A DNA stretch of 64,000 bases from Wyeomyia smithii (lineage: Eukaryota; Arthropoda; Insecta; Diptera; Culicidae): the NCBI RefSeq assembly GCF_029784165.1, contig NC_073696.1, positions 233,381,771-233,445,770 on the forward strand, in the 5' to 3' direction. Numbering within the stretch: the stretch's first letter is position 1; each line of letters begins with the position of its first letter. The position numbers were made by a program, and so were the translations under genes. This document shows positions 45,390-57,173 of the stretch, in pieces. Below the pieces are notes generated by a model, which saw only the letters and a program-made list of their open reading frames with translations, was not told the DNA's origin and did no database searches.

Positions 45390-46110
45390 GAAAGATTTTT
45401 AGTTTAATTTGTTCTATTGACGTTGATTGTGAATTGCTACTTAATTTCCGCTTTAAAAATCTTTTGAATGCGGTCCTGTCTTAACTTAATTTTGATAGAT
45501 TCAACTACTCAAAATCACCTTTTTGCCTGGTCATTAAAACAAAACAAAGTTTTTTTGTGCATGTTCAAACTATTGAAGCGAACTGTTCGAACGATGCACT
45601 GTAAAATCAATGTAGGATGGAACAGCCAAAAATGAATGCGAAAGCTTGGGCACCGATTTGCTGCAGAGTTTTGTTCGAAGTTGCATATCTGTTCTGTGCT
45701 TCTTTCGTGAGCTTGTCCTACTGTTAACCATTTTTTCTATGTTTTCTATTAAAAAAAAAGACGAAAAAGTCCCTTTACTTTGCCGTGATATTCTTTTCAA
45801 ACTTCAAATTCAAATCAAATACACCTGAATAATACGATTTTTTTATTTTTTGGTTTTGTTATACCGTAAACCAGGGAGCCTTTGATCACAGGGGAAACTT
45901 TGATCACTTACCCTTTTGATTTTGTTAGATATAGCTCTCATATTGCTTGGGATTTGTCGTAATATTAACAGGTTGTGTTGAAATGTGTTTACAATACTGC
46001 CATTTCAAAATGTCATAATAATATGTTAATATTGAATTTCATTTCTGAGTTTTTTTTATTAGAAGTGCATTTCTCTAAGTTAGCTTCACCTGGTGCACCG
46101 TTTTATTGGG
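45390..46110. other. Non-coding DNA
   Basis: AT-rich with no supported gene or repeat. Confidence 0.4.
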
Positions 46111-46117
46111 ACACATA

Positions 46118-46334
46118 GAGATGGTCGGGTTTCGTGTTTGAAAATTTTTGAAAGTGTAGGCTACAGGTCGGGTTTGGTGAAAAAAACTAATTCGAAGGTC
46201 AAGTCGGGTTCGGGTTTGAAAATGTCGGATTTGTGTTTCAAAACCCGAAACCGGGTTCAGACTTCAACCGAAAAAAAAAAATTCGGGTTCGATCGGGTAC
46301 GAGTTTGGGAAACATCCATCCCGACCATCTCTAG
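46118..46334. mobile_element. MITE with AGAGATGGTCGGG ends
   Basis: Left end AGAGATGGTCGGGTTTCG and right end CATCCCGACCATCTCT are inverted. The interior is rich in TCGGGTTCGGGTT and its inverse AACCCGAAACCGG. The ends recall hAT MITEs, but I could not find an 8 bp duplication. Confidence 0.55.
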
Positions 46335-46584
46335 TAGTTATCATATATTGAACAGCATTTACTTTGACGCAGGGAGGTTTTACTGCTGTCAAAAATCATA
46401 TATGTGTGCGTTATCGCAGATCAACTTTGGTGCATGACGTTTGAAAGACTACCTGTATGGTGATGAAACTTCATCAATTTTCGCCAAATACAGGTTTCTG
46501 GTTCATTAAGCAGACAGTATGTGCAGTAGGGAAAGCAAAAAATAAGCGAACTGGAAATATGATACAGATTTGAAAAAAAAACCG

Positions 46585-46659
46585 CATCCCAACGGGACTT
46601 GAACCCGCAATCTCCCTGTCTCCGGCATGGTGTTTTGACCAATTAAACTACGGGGGACG
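46585..46659 (-). tRNA. tRNA-like sequence, probably a pseudogene or SINE head
   Basis: On the minus strand a cloverleaf can be drawn. The D stem is GTTT/AAAC around AATTGGTCA. The anticodon stem is CCATG/CAGGG with one mismatch, and the anticodon loop is CCGGAGA. The T arm is GCGGG-TTCAAGT-CCCGT. The acceptor CGTCCC pairs with GGGATG. Two extra bases precede the D arm and position 33 is C rather than T, both abnormal. The internal B-box-like GGGTTCAAGTCCCG is good, and a run of nine T follows within three bases of the 3' end, as a polymerase III terminator would. If read literally the anticodon is GGA, but the serine long arm is absent. Confidence 0.45.
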
Positions 46660-48824
46660 GACGGTGGTACTGGTCCACAATCTATATCGTATCACATTCC
46701 ACTGCCGACTTATTCTATTGCTCATCCCTAACTACACACACTGCTGTGCAAGCGTTATTTATAGACTGAAAGGAATGTCTCATCACACACAGAAGAGTCA
46801 GCTGATGCTGATAACTCTTATAGACCTGTGTGGTCGAGATAAAAGTCAGTCTGAGTCGTGCTTGCAAGTGCGACACAACAACAGGTTGCTGCCACAATAT
46901 TTCACTATGCAACGCATTATTATTAAAAGTTTTCCGCGGTTTATCGAATTTTGTTAAAAAAGAACGTTCCAATTCTACTAAATTTAACTTCGACCAAAAC
47001 GACAAAAACCAAAATAAATAGATGCCTTGTTACCAAATATGTTGTTCACGGTTACACTTTATTTGACAGATAATTCCCCCCTGCTTTGACCCCTTTGTCG
47101 ATGAAAACCAGTGGAAGCTTACCTCCCTTACAAAGTAGCTCATAAACCATGCTGCACCTGGAGTCGAGTAACCCCCCTATTATTACTTACTGCTGCCCAC
47201 AATCGATTATTTGTGCATCATGTGGTTTCTCCAGGACAAATAGTTTCTCTTGAGAAAAAAATTAGCTCGTGAAAGTATAATTTTCGCTCAGTTGACAAAA
47301 TATTTTTGACAGATCCAATAAAAATAAATAAGTTATCGAACTTAACGATGCCTTTTCCATCGTATATGCTTCCTCACAGCTCCAACAATTTGCGGTTTCC
47401 TTGCAGATCATGGTCGACCGGATCTTCTACGGTCCTCCAAAGAGACATCCATCCTTCTTGCGTGTACCTTTTGCGAGTGCGGCTACTGGCCAAAAATCTC
47501 CTAATCACGACTTCTAGAAATTACTTCATAGCGCATTGAACACAAAACACAACTGACCGACAAACAATATCATGCGTATTTGTGAGTGCATAAGAGTAAA
47601 GTAATAGTTCTCACTAATACTTACATATACTATACGAGAGGAACGGAAAAGACAAACACTCGAAAATCTATATCACAGACAAACAGACGTCGAAGAAAAA
47701 TCCCAAAAATCTTCGTCCTTATTCAAAACGTTACACTCGTGCGCCACCATGTGAGCATATTACCTACTAACTTATTTTCGTAAAACGATTTTTGACTTTG
47801 CTTATGCTTTTGACTTTGCTAATGCCTGCTCAAATAAACACCAGCGGCATTACTGACGATTTTTGTCTTTGAAAATGAATGTGCATGCCAGTGCTGATAA
47901 AAGTCATTTTCCCCAGCAAAATTCTTCGAAAATTACAGCCAATCATTTTCAATTTTCACTTCCAATGATCGCAGCACTCTTTCAGATACACTAGATTTTC
48001 GTCCTAGTAACGTGCTGTTATACTCAGATGAAATAGATCGCGCGCATCGTTCACGGTTACGGAATAAAATTTGACGACAAATCCAACCAAATGATCTTCA
48101 ATTCAAAGCGAAACAGAAAAACAAACAGTCCACTCAACCAAAATAAACCTCACCGAAACACTTTTTCACTGACACTGACCGATGCCTTGACAATCTTCGT
48201 TAACTGATAAACTGATTTTGTTGTCTTGCTTTCATCGCATGAAATATAATGAGGTGTTTTGACAGTTCACTTCGATGCAAAAAGCGGGAAGGGAGAACTC
48301 TGAAAGGATTGTAAAAAAATAACGTTTATGGATGCTTTTTTTCATTTTCACTCAAGAATGTCAACAAATATCAACCCTGGTGCATGCTTGCTTAAAGCGA
48401 TACTAGCGGCATTATTGCCCACTAAGCAAAATTTCAAAATAATCGTTATTTTTCTGGTCGATGAAATCGTCATCGAGTGGCACGTCTGTTTGTCTGTGTC
48501 TATATTATATTAAACACATTTACTCGATTTACAAAAAAAAAAACCTTTAAATTGTTTTTAGGCTACGCTGACCAGATGTACCGTTTTGAACGGGACAGTA
48601 CCGTTTTTTTCGACTATTTTCAACCGTCGCGTCTTTTTGCCATTTTGTATCGTTTTCGGAGACTCCTTGAAAAATTCAGCCACGATTTTTTTATTATATT
48701 ACTGAGTACGTTTTGTGCTTTCCTGACAGTAACGCACCTCTGGAAAGGACATCTCCTATCGTGAACTGACAAAAAAAGTTGCGATTGAAAGTTAAGACCA
48801 TCATAATTCCGGAGTGACTTGCAA
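46660..48824. other. Non-coding DNA
   Basis: Only short frames, none recognised. Sequence near 48560-48610 has a repeated GTACCGTTTT motif, possibly the end of a decayed element. Confidence 0.4.
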
Positions 48825-49622
48825 TAAGGGCGCAACTGGCAAAAGATAAACATTGGGGAATATCAGTTTGAAAATATATTCAATTTAATTTATTTGAAAT
48901 ACCAAAAATCGACGTAATATAACACTGTCTTAAAGTTTCCTAACAATACTACATTAAATTTGTGCATTTATGGCTAAAATCTGCGCTTTTCTTCTAACCC
49001 TTTTCAAATAAGCCTTGAATCATTCTGACAACGAGATTCGCCCATCTCTATTTCGCCTTAAAGCATTCTGACAACGAGATATGCCCACATTTTTTTCGCC
49101 TTGTTTTTATTTTTCTTCAGTTGCGCCCACCCCTATGACATCGCGCCATGTTTCAAGGGCTAACATCTCAACATATGTGTAAACGAGATAGCATATCACC
49201 ACCTCTTTTCATACATCTTTATCTCTGTGATCTTACTGCTGACAGCGGGCACAAATTAATTTGAGCCCAGGACATGAGTTTATTGTCATTCACTGTTACT
49301 CGGTATAGGGATGCCAAAGGCTCGGTTGCGCCCCTTTAAATGCGCCTTTATTTTGAAAAAAATGTTGATCCGCCCTTTACTGTCGCCTGTTTACGAAATA
49401 TTTCGCAAGTAAGCCCGTTGTTTCAAAACAATGTAAAGGGCCTAGTTCCAAAGTATCTTTCGTTTTGGGTAAACTGTTTTGTCGCCCTTTACTAAAAACT
49501 TGATTTGAATAATTTTATCGATTTATACAAAAGAAAGGATTCTTGCAATGAATTGTGTGAGTCTTTTCGAAACCAATGGTGTAATAAAACGATTTGTTTA
49601 TATTTTGTTAGTTGCGCCTTAA
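48825..49622. repeat. Possible decayed inverted-repeat element with GCGCAACT ends
   Basis: AAGGGCGCAACTGGC at the left and AGTTGCGCCTTAAAC at the right are inverse. Inside, a segment containing ATTCTGACAACGAGAT occurs twice in tandem (about 48995-49090), and GCGCCC/GGGCG motifs recur. The boundaries are tentative. Confidence 0.4.
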
Positions 49623-49929
49623 ACGCGAATCACTCCGAATTGTTAGTCAAATTCTTGATCATCCATGTGACAAATTTCAGAAACTCATTGCAAAAATCAA
49701 AACTCTTTCACACTCTTATACGCTGAATTTCTTCAAACGCTAAGTATTGTACAGGATCGGGTAGGTTCATCAAAGCAATGAATAATTGTTTGCATGCTTT
49801 GGTTGGTAAAATTTTTCAAAAATCAATTATATCATGTGTCCCGTTTTTTGAACCCATATGTCCCGTTTTTATCCCGAGAAAATCTATATACAAATATCCC
49901 GAGAAAATCTATATACAAAATAGGTTGGA

Positions 49930-51465
49930 AAATGGCACGTATAACTTGAGAACCCAAGGTGATCACTCACTTTGTCCAGCAACTCTTATCCCAACCTCCT
50001 AGGTGCCGACCGGGATACGAGTACCCTTAGATCGAGAGATCGGGTATCCAGCCCCCGGTAGAAAATTTGGTCGTATGCTGACTGGGAAGCGGGATCGTAC
50101 GAGACTGTATCCCCGTGTTAGGGGCGGCGTACAACAGTATCTGATGCGGAGCAGGCGATTAAATCATGGAATGCTGTATCCCACCAGCTACACCTAAGAT
50201 GGCAGCCCCATCAGCAGGATGTAGATATCGTGACCCTGGTAAGGTAGCATACCGAAACCTCTCCTAACAACGAACGACGGAATTAGAAATACGGAACGGA
50301 ACAATCGGTAAAGACCTAGGCTACAAATATTGGAAACAGAAAACGGTAAACGATTGGAAATTGGAGGCTTGGAACGTCTGATCTCTCAACGAACCAGCGG
50401 AAGTAGGCTTGCTTGCTCGAGAACTACAGCGGCAGGGAGTCGAAATCGCAGCGATTCAAAAGGTTTGGTGACCAAATTTCGAAGAAAGGGAGCTCCGTGA
50501 AGTAGACCCTATTGCATATACTTCTTTCAAGTACCAGCAATACTACAGTGGGGAAAAAGCAGCAGAACGGGGCGTCGGTTTCGTAGTGTAAATCAGAAAA
50601 CAAGGGTCATCCGGTGGAGGCCCGTGAATAACCGTACATGCGTATTGAGGATTGGGTGCAAATTCTTCAACTACAGTTTAATCAATACCTACGCACAGAC
50701 AAACGACAAATCTGATGACGCCAAAGATGAGTTCCATGAAAAGCTGGAACCTATGACGAGTGCTTAAAACACGACGTAAAAGTCGTTATCGGAGAAGCAA
50801 ACGCTTAGGTTGGGAGGGAGGAATTCTTCCAGTCTTTAGAAGGCATAGCCTTCACTCGTCAACCAATGGAAACGGTCTGAGGCTGATTAACTTTACCGCG
50901 GCCAGAGAAATGACCATGTTTAGCTCCTATTTTCCTCGTTTAAAAATTCGGCAACACACCTGAAGGCAAGTTGTTAAGTCTTTTCATGGACCAAACATTG
51001 ACTTTGACCATTAGCTCGTCGTTTGTAAGATCCGCGCACGGTCGAACGTGTTGAAATCTCATACAGAGAGGACGATGCGTTTTAATATACAGCGATTGAA
51101 AGCTGATAGCTGATAGAAGAATATGCCAGAGAGTTGGATCAACAGATCGCAGATCAGCAAGAGGAATGAGTGGTAATTGCCAGTACAGAGGACAACTTTT
51201 CTAGACACGTCGAGCGGAGCTTCTTCAGAACAGTCAACAGACCGTTAACGAAATCCTTCGTCGGTGCATACTAGGCTGGTTTTCGACAAAGGCGTTCCAT
51301 GACGAATCAAATTTTCACCCTGCGACAGATCCTCGATAAGTTCCGAGAGTATAACTTGTAGATTCATCATCTGTTTGTAGATTTTAAGGCGGCATACAAT
51401 TCAGTGAAAAGAAACGAGCTATGGCGGATAATGCTGGAACACGGTTCTACGACGAAACTAATTAG
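49930..51465 (+). mobile_element. RTE (JAM1-like) retrotransposon remnant
   Basis: A 5' untranslated-like part (about 49930-50350) precedes a decayed endonuclease: SLNEPAEVGLLARELQRQGV near 50375-50460 and NGNGLRLINFTAAREMTMFS near 50870-50925. A reverse transcriptase block follows: QIFTLRQILDKFREYN, HHLFVDFKAAYNSVKRNELW (about 51308-51425). Many stops and frameshifts. It breaks off at 51462, where a TAGGGGCCACCCACA sequence typical of another element begins. RTE clade; JAM1 of Aedes aegypti is the likely relative. Confidence 0.7.
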
Positions 51466-51819
51466 GGGCCACCCACATACCACGTGGACAGACGTGGACT
51501 ATTTTCTGCGCCGAGTGTCTAATATTTTTAACATCAAAATGGTTTGTTTGATCGGCATAGTATCTTCGATAAAACCGTTTATAATGATTTTGTCTTTTTA
51601 AAAAAATGTGCTCTAAAAAAATTGTACCGTAAAAAAATTGGAAATGTACCGTAAAAAAATTGGAAGAATAAATTGTTTTTATAACATTTTTTTTTTAATT
51701 TTTCATTATTTAATTTTGGTTAACTACTATTGGTTAGCTTACAGTGTGTATTTTTCATTAAAAACAATTCAAATCCCTAAAAAGTTAGTTTTTCGAGATA
51801 TTTTATTTAAAATTATACA

Positions 51820-52145
51820 GGCCCCGTTCGATCACGTCCAATTTTTTATGTTGTCGAAATCTAATCATGCCAGAAAGGACCGTTTTTTTATATTTATTCT
51901 TTTACTGGCCATTGATGATTTAGACTCTAGATAAAGCCATCAATAGACTAGTTTTAGAATTCTAAGTGGTTATAGGTTTCGCTTGATGAGTTTTGGTTCA
52001 ATCCCGGAGTATCCGGAACACAGCAAGAATAGGTCCGCATGACCTAGACACTTCATATGACCACCGAAATAATCAGAGGCATGATACGATTCTAAGTACT
52101 GCTTTGATTATGGCCATTATTTAACCGGAACCCGGAACCGCAACA
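51820..52145 (-). repeat. Dispersed inverted-repeat element, copy 2
   Basis: Opposite orientation to copies 1 and 3. It contains the join CTAAAACTAGTCTATTGATGG (reading the minus strand), which is the uninterrupted form of the site into which the LOA element inserted in copy 1. One end reads CCCCGTTCGATCACGTCC. Confidence 0.7.
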
Positions 52146-54884
52146 TAAATACACACCCATACAACACACAAATAAATACAAACAGATATTGCCCAACTAA
52201 CCAACTAACTGGAAAAAATCATAGAATATTTCAAAATGTCAAGTTGTCTTATTTAAAGACAAAATCAAAAGTGAATATATATTTCATCACAATTCATTTA
52301 ATAATAATTTTTAAACATGAATAGTTTGATTCTAGCTAGCTTCTAACTTGCGTTTCGAGGACCGACGTTGAATTTTAACCCCGACACCAGCTTGTTTTGT
52401 GTTTTGTGGAGTGTTCCGGCACTCCACTGGAGGCACTTTTTACGGGATGCTTTATGCGTTTTATGGGTATATTCATGGTTTCCTGGACTACTTCAAAATG
52501 CAGTCTCATTCTAACCCGGGATTGTACACCACATCTGCTATCGAAATTGGTTCGATGCTAGAAATATGTAAACAATTCTACCACAGACGAATTTTGCCTC
52601 TGCAGTTTCGATCAATTTATGTTTACAGCGTTATTGTGGCAAAGTTTTTTTTGATCTTTTTTCTGCGTGCGCTGACGTGCGAACATCTGTACCACGGCGT
52701 TAAAGTAGACAATTTTTGAATGAGTTAGCTGTCAAATTAGCGATGATGGATGCGTTGACGCACAATTCTCTTAAAGATCCGTGACTCCTTTAAGGAAAAC
52801 TGTACAAAGAATTCCTACCGTATATTGTTTCAGGGTATGTTTCAAACACGTGATTGTTTTTGTTTTTTGCTCTTCCCCGTTAGAACGTGCAAACAAGCTC
52901 CTGAACGCTGACCATCACGGAAGGAATACAAATCTATACCAGCTACCGCCTCGAAGACACGTCCAATTTGCTGTAATCGCATATTTCTTTACTTAGTGTG
53001 AAGTATGAATACAGGCATACTTTTTTTTTGAAATTTCAATTTCTTATCTACGAAATTTTGAATCAATGAAATATAGTAAATATGGGTGATTATTTCTAAT
53101 AGTTATATTTAAATTTTTTTAATCGAGTGCTAATGTTTTTCATATCACATTATTCTCACGATTCATTATTTGTTGAAGAGTAGTTGTAAGTCGAAAGATT
53201 CCCACGCGCGCCACTTAATAGCGGCTAATCAAATGCGAACTCATCAACCTTAACCGGCCAATACGGTCAAACCTCCTCTCCAAGCTTGGTTCAGCTCGGC
53301 CCCTAGCAGCGCAAATCATCTAATATTAACCGAAAATAGGAAATAAATCACATCTCAAACAGAGTAACAAAGCAGAACGGTTAGTTGAGCCACACTGCAA
53401 GCGCTGCGACTAGCGTCGAGGAGGTGGCAATGCTGCTGCAGTAAACAGGCAAAGTCAACAGCAAAGACGCACAGTTCCAAATTTGGATTATTCAATTCCA
53501 GTGACCTCCAGCTTAGACGACCACGTCCGCACTTAGGTGCATCGACGGTTAACGTACTGCGAGACGAATCGGAACAAGCTCGGATTGGTGCGTTGTTGGT
53601 TAAAAAATTGACGACCGATTGATTGTCGATGTATGAAGTGCTATTGTACTAGAATGGCTATTGAAAAATATCAAACGGCCTATCTTCAAACGTTGCTAGC
53701 GAGACATGACTTAACGCTTTATTGTGAACACTGGCATTCCTTTTGCCAAAACCATTCACGCTTTCAACGTCTCTTAATAGGTGCAACAACCAACAATTAT
53801 CTGACATCGTTCTGTCACTCGCAAGGTGCTTTGTTTGTGGAGTACAAAAACTTTTTTATCTGCCATTAATGGCAAAAGGGTCGTCGTATGTAGTGCCCAT
53901 ATAGGCGCACTCTAGGAAGCTGCACCCGGAACATAATCGATTCCGTATTATCGATAGTTCAAACACCTGCTTGGCGGAAACTGTTATTCGTGAGAAAAAA
54001 TCGATCCGTGCTATCATTTGTTATGCAACTCTTTCGATAGTCATCCGGATTTAATTGAGGATACGTTTCAAGTCTTTCGAATGCTTCGAATATGTTTTGT
54101 GAAGGAAAAGGCTTACCTTTAGGACAACTTTGCGTAATCAAAACCACTACAGAGGAGCTTATCGTTATCGTGACCATCGCTATTATGAACCTTCTACTAG
54201 ATAGAGCGATAGCTTATCGCTCTCACAAGAGTGTGAAATGATCAAGTGTTTGAAGCCGCACCTACTGCTTTGTGCTAGTGGTTCATTTTTTTCTGGAAGC
54301 TAATTTTTGTGTTGATCGAATCTAGTTTATAGTTACAAAACTATTCTCACATTTCACAATGCACCTTTTTTGTGCAATATCGTGTAAAATTAGTCAGTCA
54401 TTGTTGTTATTTTCAAAGTAAATTTTACAGATTGGCTTATGGAACCATAATAAAACTTTTATTGTCATTTTGGAACTTTGCTTCGTTGCGATTATTATCT
54501 TGATTTTTACTTCCGAGAAGTTGTATAAAAATTGTATTTATTACTTCAATTTTCAAAGTTGCCATAATTTAATTTGATTTTATTGTAGCATCATTCTATT
54601 TTTATGAAACTTTTACGCCAAAATTAAACTTTTCTAATTAATTTTAGCTTGAAACCAGAAAAAATATCATAACGACTGACGGCTGATTACCAAATTGTAA
54701 GAACCGCGATGAACGCTACTGAGCAAATCTTATTTTAACCTATGGGTTTAAAACGCCAGTTCGTGCGATTGGTATTTCTTTTAATGACAACTATTTTATT
54801 AAAAGAGGTTATGTAAAAAGAGTATTAATGGATACAAATATCTTAAAAAAATTGTAGCAGAAAATACACATACACAGACCCCGT
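52146..54884. other. Non-coding DNA without a supported gene
   Basis: Frames up to 106 codons (52399-52719) show no domain. A stretch at about 53390-53620 has balanced base composition, but I find no splice or coding support. Confidence 0.4.
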
Positions 54885-55205
54885 TTGATTTTGGCACGGT
54901 TCAATCTTGGCACTGTTCGATTTAAGCACATGAGCCAAAACCGAACGAGTTTTTATTCACATTTTTTAGTTTTCTCGTTTTTCCTTCAACAAATTTAAGT
55001 TCAATAACCGCCACAAGAAATGTATTATGGTCCTTCATGTTGCCGAGAAGGATGGCCGAAATCGGTAAACTGCTCCCGGAATTATGGCCGCAACATGTTC
55101 CGGTAACATAATGGCCATGATCGAAGCAGTACTTTGAGCCATACCATGCCGCGGATTACTTCGGTGGTCATATAAAGTGTCTAGGTCATGCGGACCTATT
55201 CCGTT
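54885..55205 (+). repeat. Dispersed inverted-repeat element, copy 3
   Basis: Begins CCCCGTTTGATTTTGGCACG and carries TGAGCCAAAACCGAACG, ATGTTGCCGA, AAGCAGTACTT and AAGTGTCTAGGTC, in the same order as copy 1. It ends soon after ATGCGGACCTATTCCG and lacks the right part. Confidence 0.75.
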
Positions 55206-56035
55206 TGTTAGATTAGAGGAAAAAAAATTGCATTATCTAATTTATTATCGTTTTCGGCTTCCTTGTATTTAGTTTGTATACTTTTAAGTGAGCAGTTCCA
55301 CAAAAAATGTACCAATTTTAATATTTTTTTAAATTGTCCTTTTTGATTTCAAAAAATCATAACTTTTGTTTTCTTGATTTCTCCATGATCGGACCGGTTG
55401 CATTGTTCAGGTTATCTTTTGTAGTTTTTATGAAAAAATGCCACTTTTAAAAAATGAGCTTTTAAAGATAATTAATTTTTAATTTTTTTCTTAACTTTTT
55501 TTCAAAAAAATAAGTAATTTTTTTAGAGTGTACCTATGTTTTTTTTTCGGAAAGACAAAATTATTATCAAACAAACCGTTTGCCTCTAAAAATATTTGTA
55601 ATCATTAATACCTTCTCAAAATAGCTATTTTCAATAGCTTCTCAAAAATGGGTCGTGTTTCAAAAAAATTAAACCAATAGCACAAAATGGTATCTTTTGC
55701 CTATAGAAACGTCTATGCAAAGTTTCAGCCAAATCAAAAATGGTCGATTAAATTGGTTGCCCGTTTTTTGTGGAATTGCTCAAGAAGAGCATCCGTTTCC
55801 CGACGGTTTCCAGCTTGGCGTTGCACACATATTCCGTAACGCTAGAAACCTAGTTTTCAGACCACCTTCCCTTGCGTAACAATAAGTAACGTTCGATATG
55901 ACTGCCCTCCCCCCTTAAATTTTGAGCAAACACCACAGTTTTGTAACTGTCTCAACTAACTGATTTCCAGGAAATTCCGGGACCCCAGGAAGTATGAGGA
56001 AAGTTGCGAGGAAAACTAAAAAAAAACGCGTTTAA
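55206..56035. other. Non-coding AT-rich DNA
   Basis: Homopolymer-rich sequence with no supported feature. Confidence 0.4.
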
Positions 56036-56039
56036 TTTG

Positions 56040-57173
56040 ATTTACACTGGATAATGTGTACCATCGGTGACAAGTGCACCTACAGAAATGAAATAGACCC
56101 ACACGTGGCCCTTAGCTTCCTCACCAGCTACTCCTATCCCGACCTCCACGCGATGCCAGCTGGGAATATCGGGTAACCAACCCCGGTGAAAACATGATCG
56201 TATTGCTGATAGCATGCTCCATGTAAGGAACGGCTCCAAACAGCGTCTGTACTCAAGGTTAGGGGCGGCCAATTACCGTCCTCGATCTAACGTGAAACTC
56301 TAAACAGTGTTTTGCACGATGGCCCTCTGTAATGGATGAGGAACAAAGAAATCGGCATAGACCCACACGACGAAAACGGACTAACGATTAGAAAGCGGGA
56401 CGTGGAACTGCCGATTTCCTAATTTCCAAGGAAGCACACGAGTGCTCACACCAGAGCTGCGGCAACCCACATGAGCAGAGGACAGCTTTTATGATGATGG
56501 GGAGATGCGAGAACGGGTGGATGGGGGTGGCCAATGTGCAGGTTGAGAATCAAAGGTCGGTTCTTCAACATTAGCATCATAAAGTCTACAGCCTTCACCT
56601 CGGAGGTACCGAAGACGACAAGCTACGCGCAGTAGGAGCGTGAGTACAACCACTGCCAAAACCATGATATCAAAACATGATGGATAAAGAGAACGCTGCG
56701 CTTGCGGCTATGGTGCGCAGTGCCACTCGTAAGAATGTAGACAGACACAGACAGAAGAAGATGTAGCGAACCCAAATCTTTCGGGAGAAAAAGCGTCGCC
56801 TGGAGGAGGAAGAGTATGCAGATTCTAAGGAAACGCGAAAATCAAGCAGCTGAAAAAAAATAAATCGGCTGGGCAGGATGGTCTCGGAGCAGAGCTTAAA
56901 AAGATGGGCCTGGAGCTTATAAAGAGCTGTCCACCGGCACTTTGCACCGGATGATTGCAAGAATTTAGGATACAGCACAGCTACCAGAGGGGTTGAAGAA
57001 TGGGGTTATGCGCTCTGTCTATAAGAAAGGCGAAAAATAGGACTGTGGGAACTAGCGTGCGATCACCGTCCTGGATGCTGCCTACAAAGTGCTTTCCCAA
57101 ATTATTTTCCGCCGACTCTCACCGCCAGCCAACAAATTTGTGGAAAGCCATCAGGCCGGCTTCGTGGAATGAT
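56040..57173 (+). mobile_element. RTE (JAM1-like) retrotransposon, part upstream of a nested insertion
   Basis: An untranslated-like head resembles the start of the copy at 49930 (CCCGACCTCC, GGGGCGGC). Next come an almost unreadable endonuclease region and the start of the reverse transcriptase: KQLKKNKSAGQDGLGAELKK near 56840, VRSPSWMLPTKCFPKLF-like frames, and HQAGF at about 57146-57165. The sequence is cut there and resumes at 59937 with STTDQIFT. Stops and frameshifts are frequent. Confidence 0.75.

Noticed and set aside
48560..49880. Single large element bounded by GTACCGTTTT and GTCCCGTTTTT motifs
   Set aside because: The motifs are short and not clearly inverted, so the boundaries could not be established.
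52399..52719. 106-codon plus-strand frame
   Set aside because: No recognisable domain, no clear ATG context and AT-rich surroundings; a chance frame is likely.
53633..53869. 78-codon frame from an ATG after a leader-like stretch
   Set aside because: The upstream stretch looks a little like a 5' UTR, but the peptide has no domain and no continuation.
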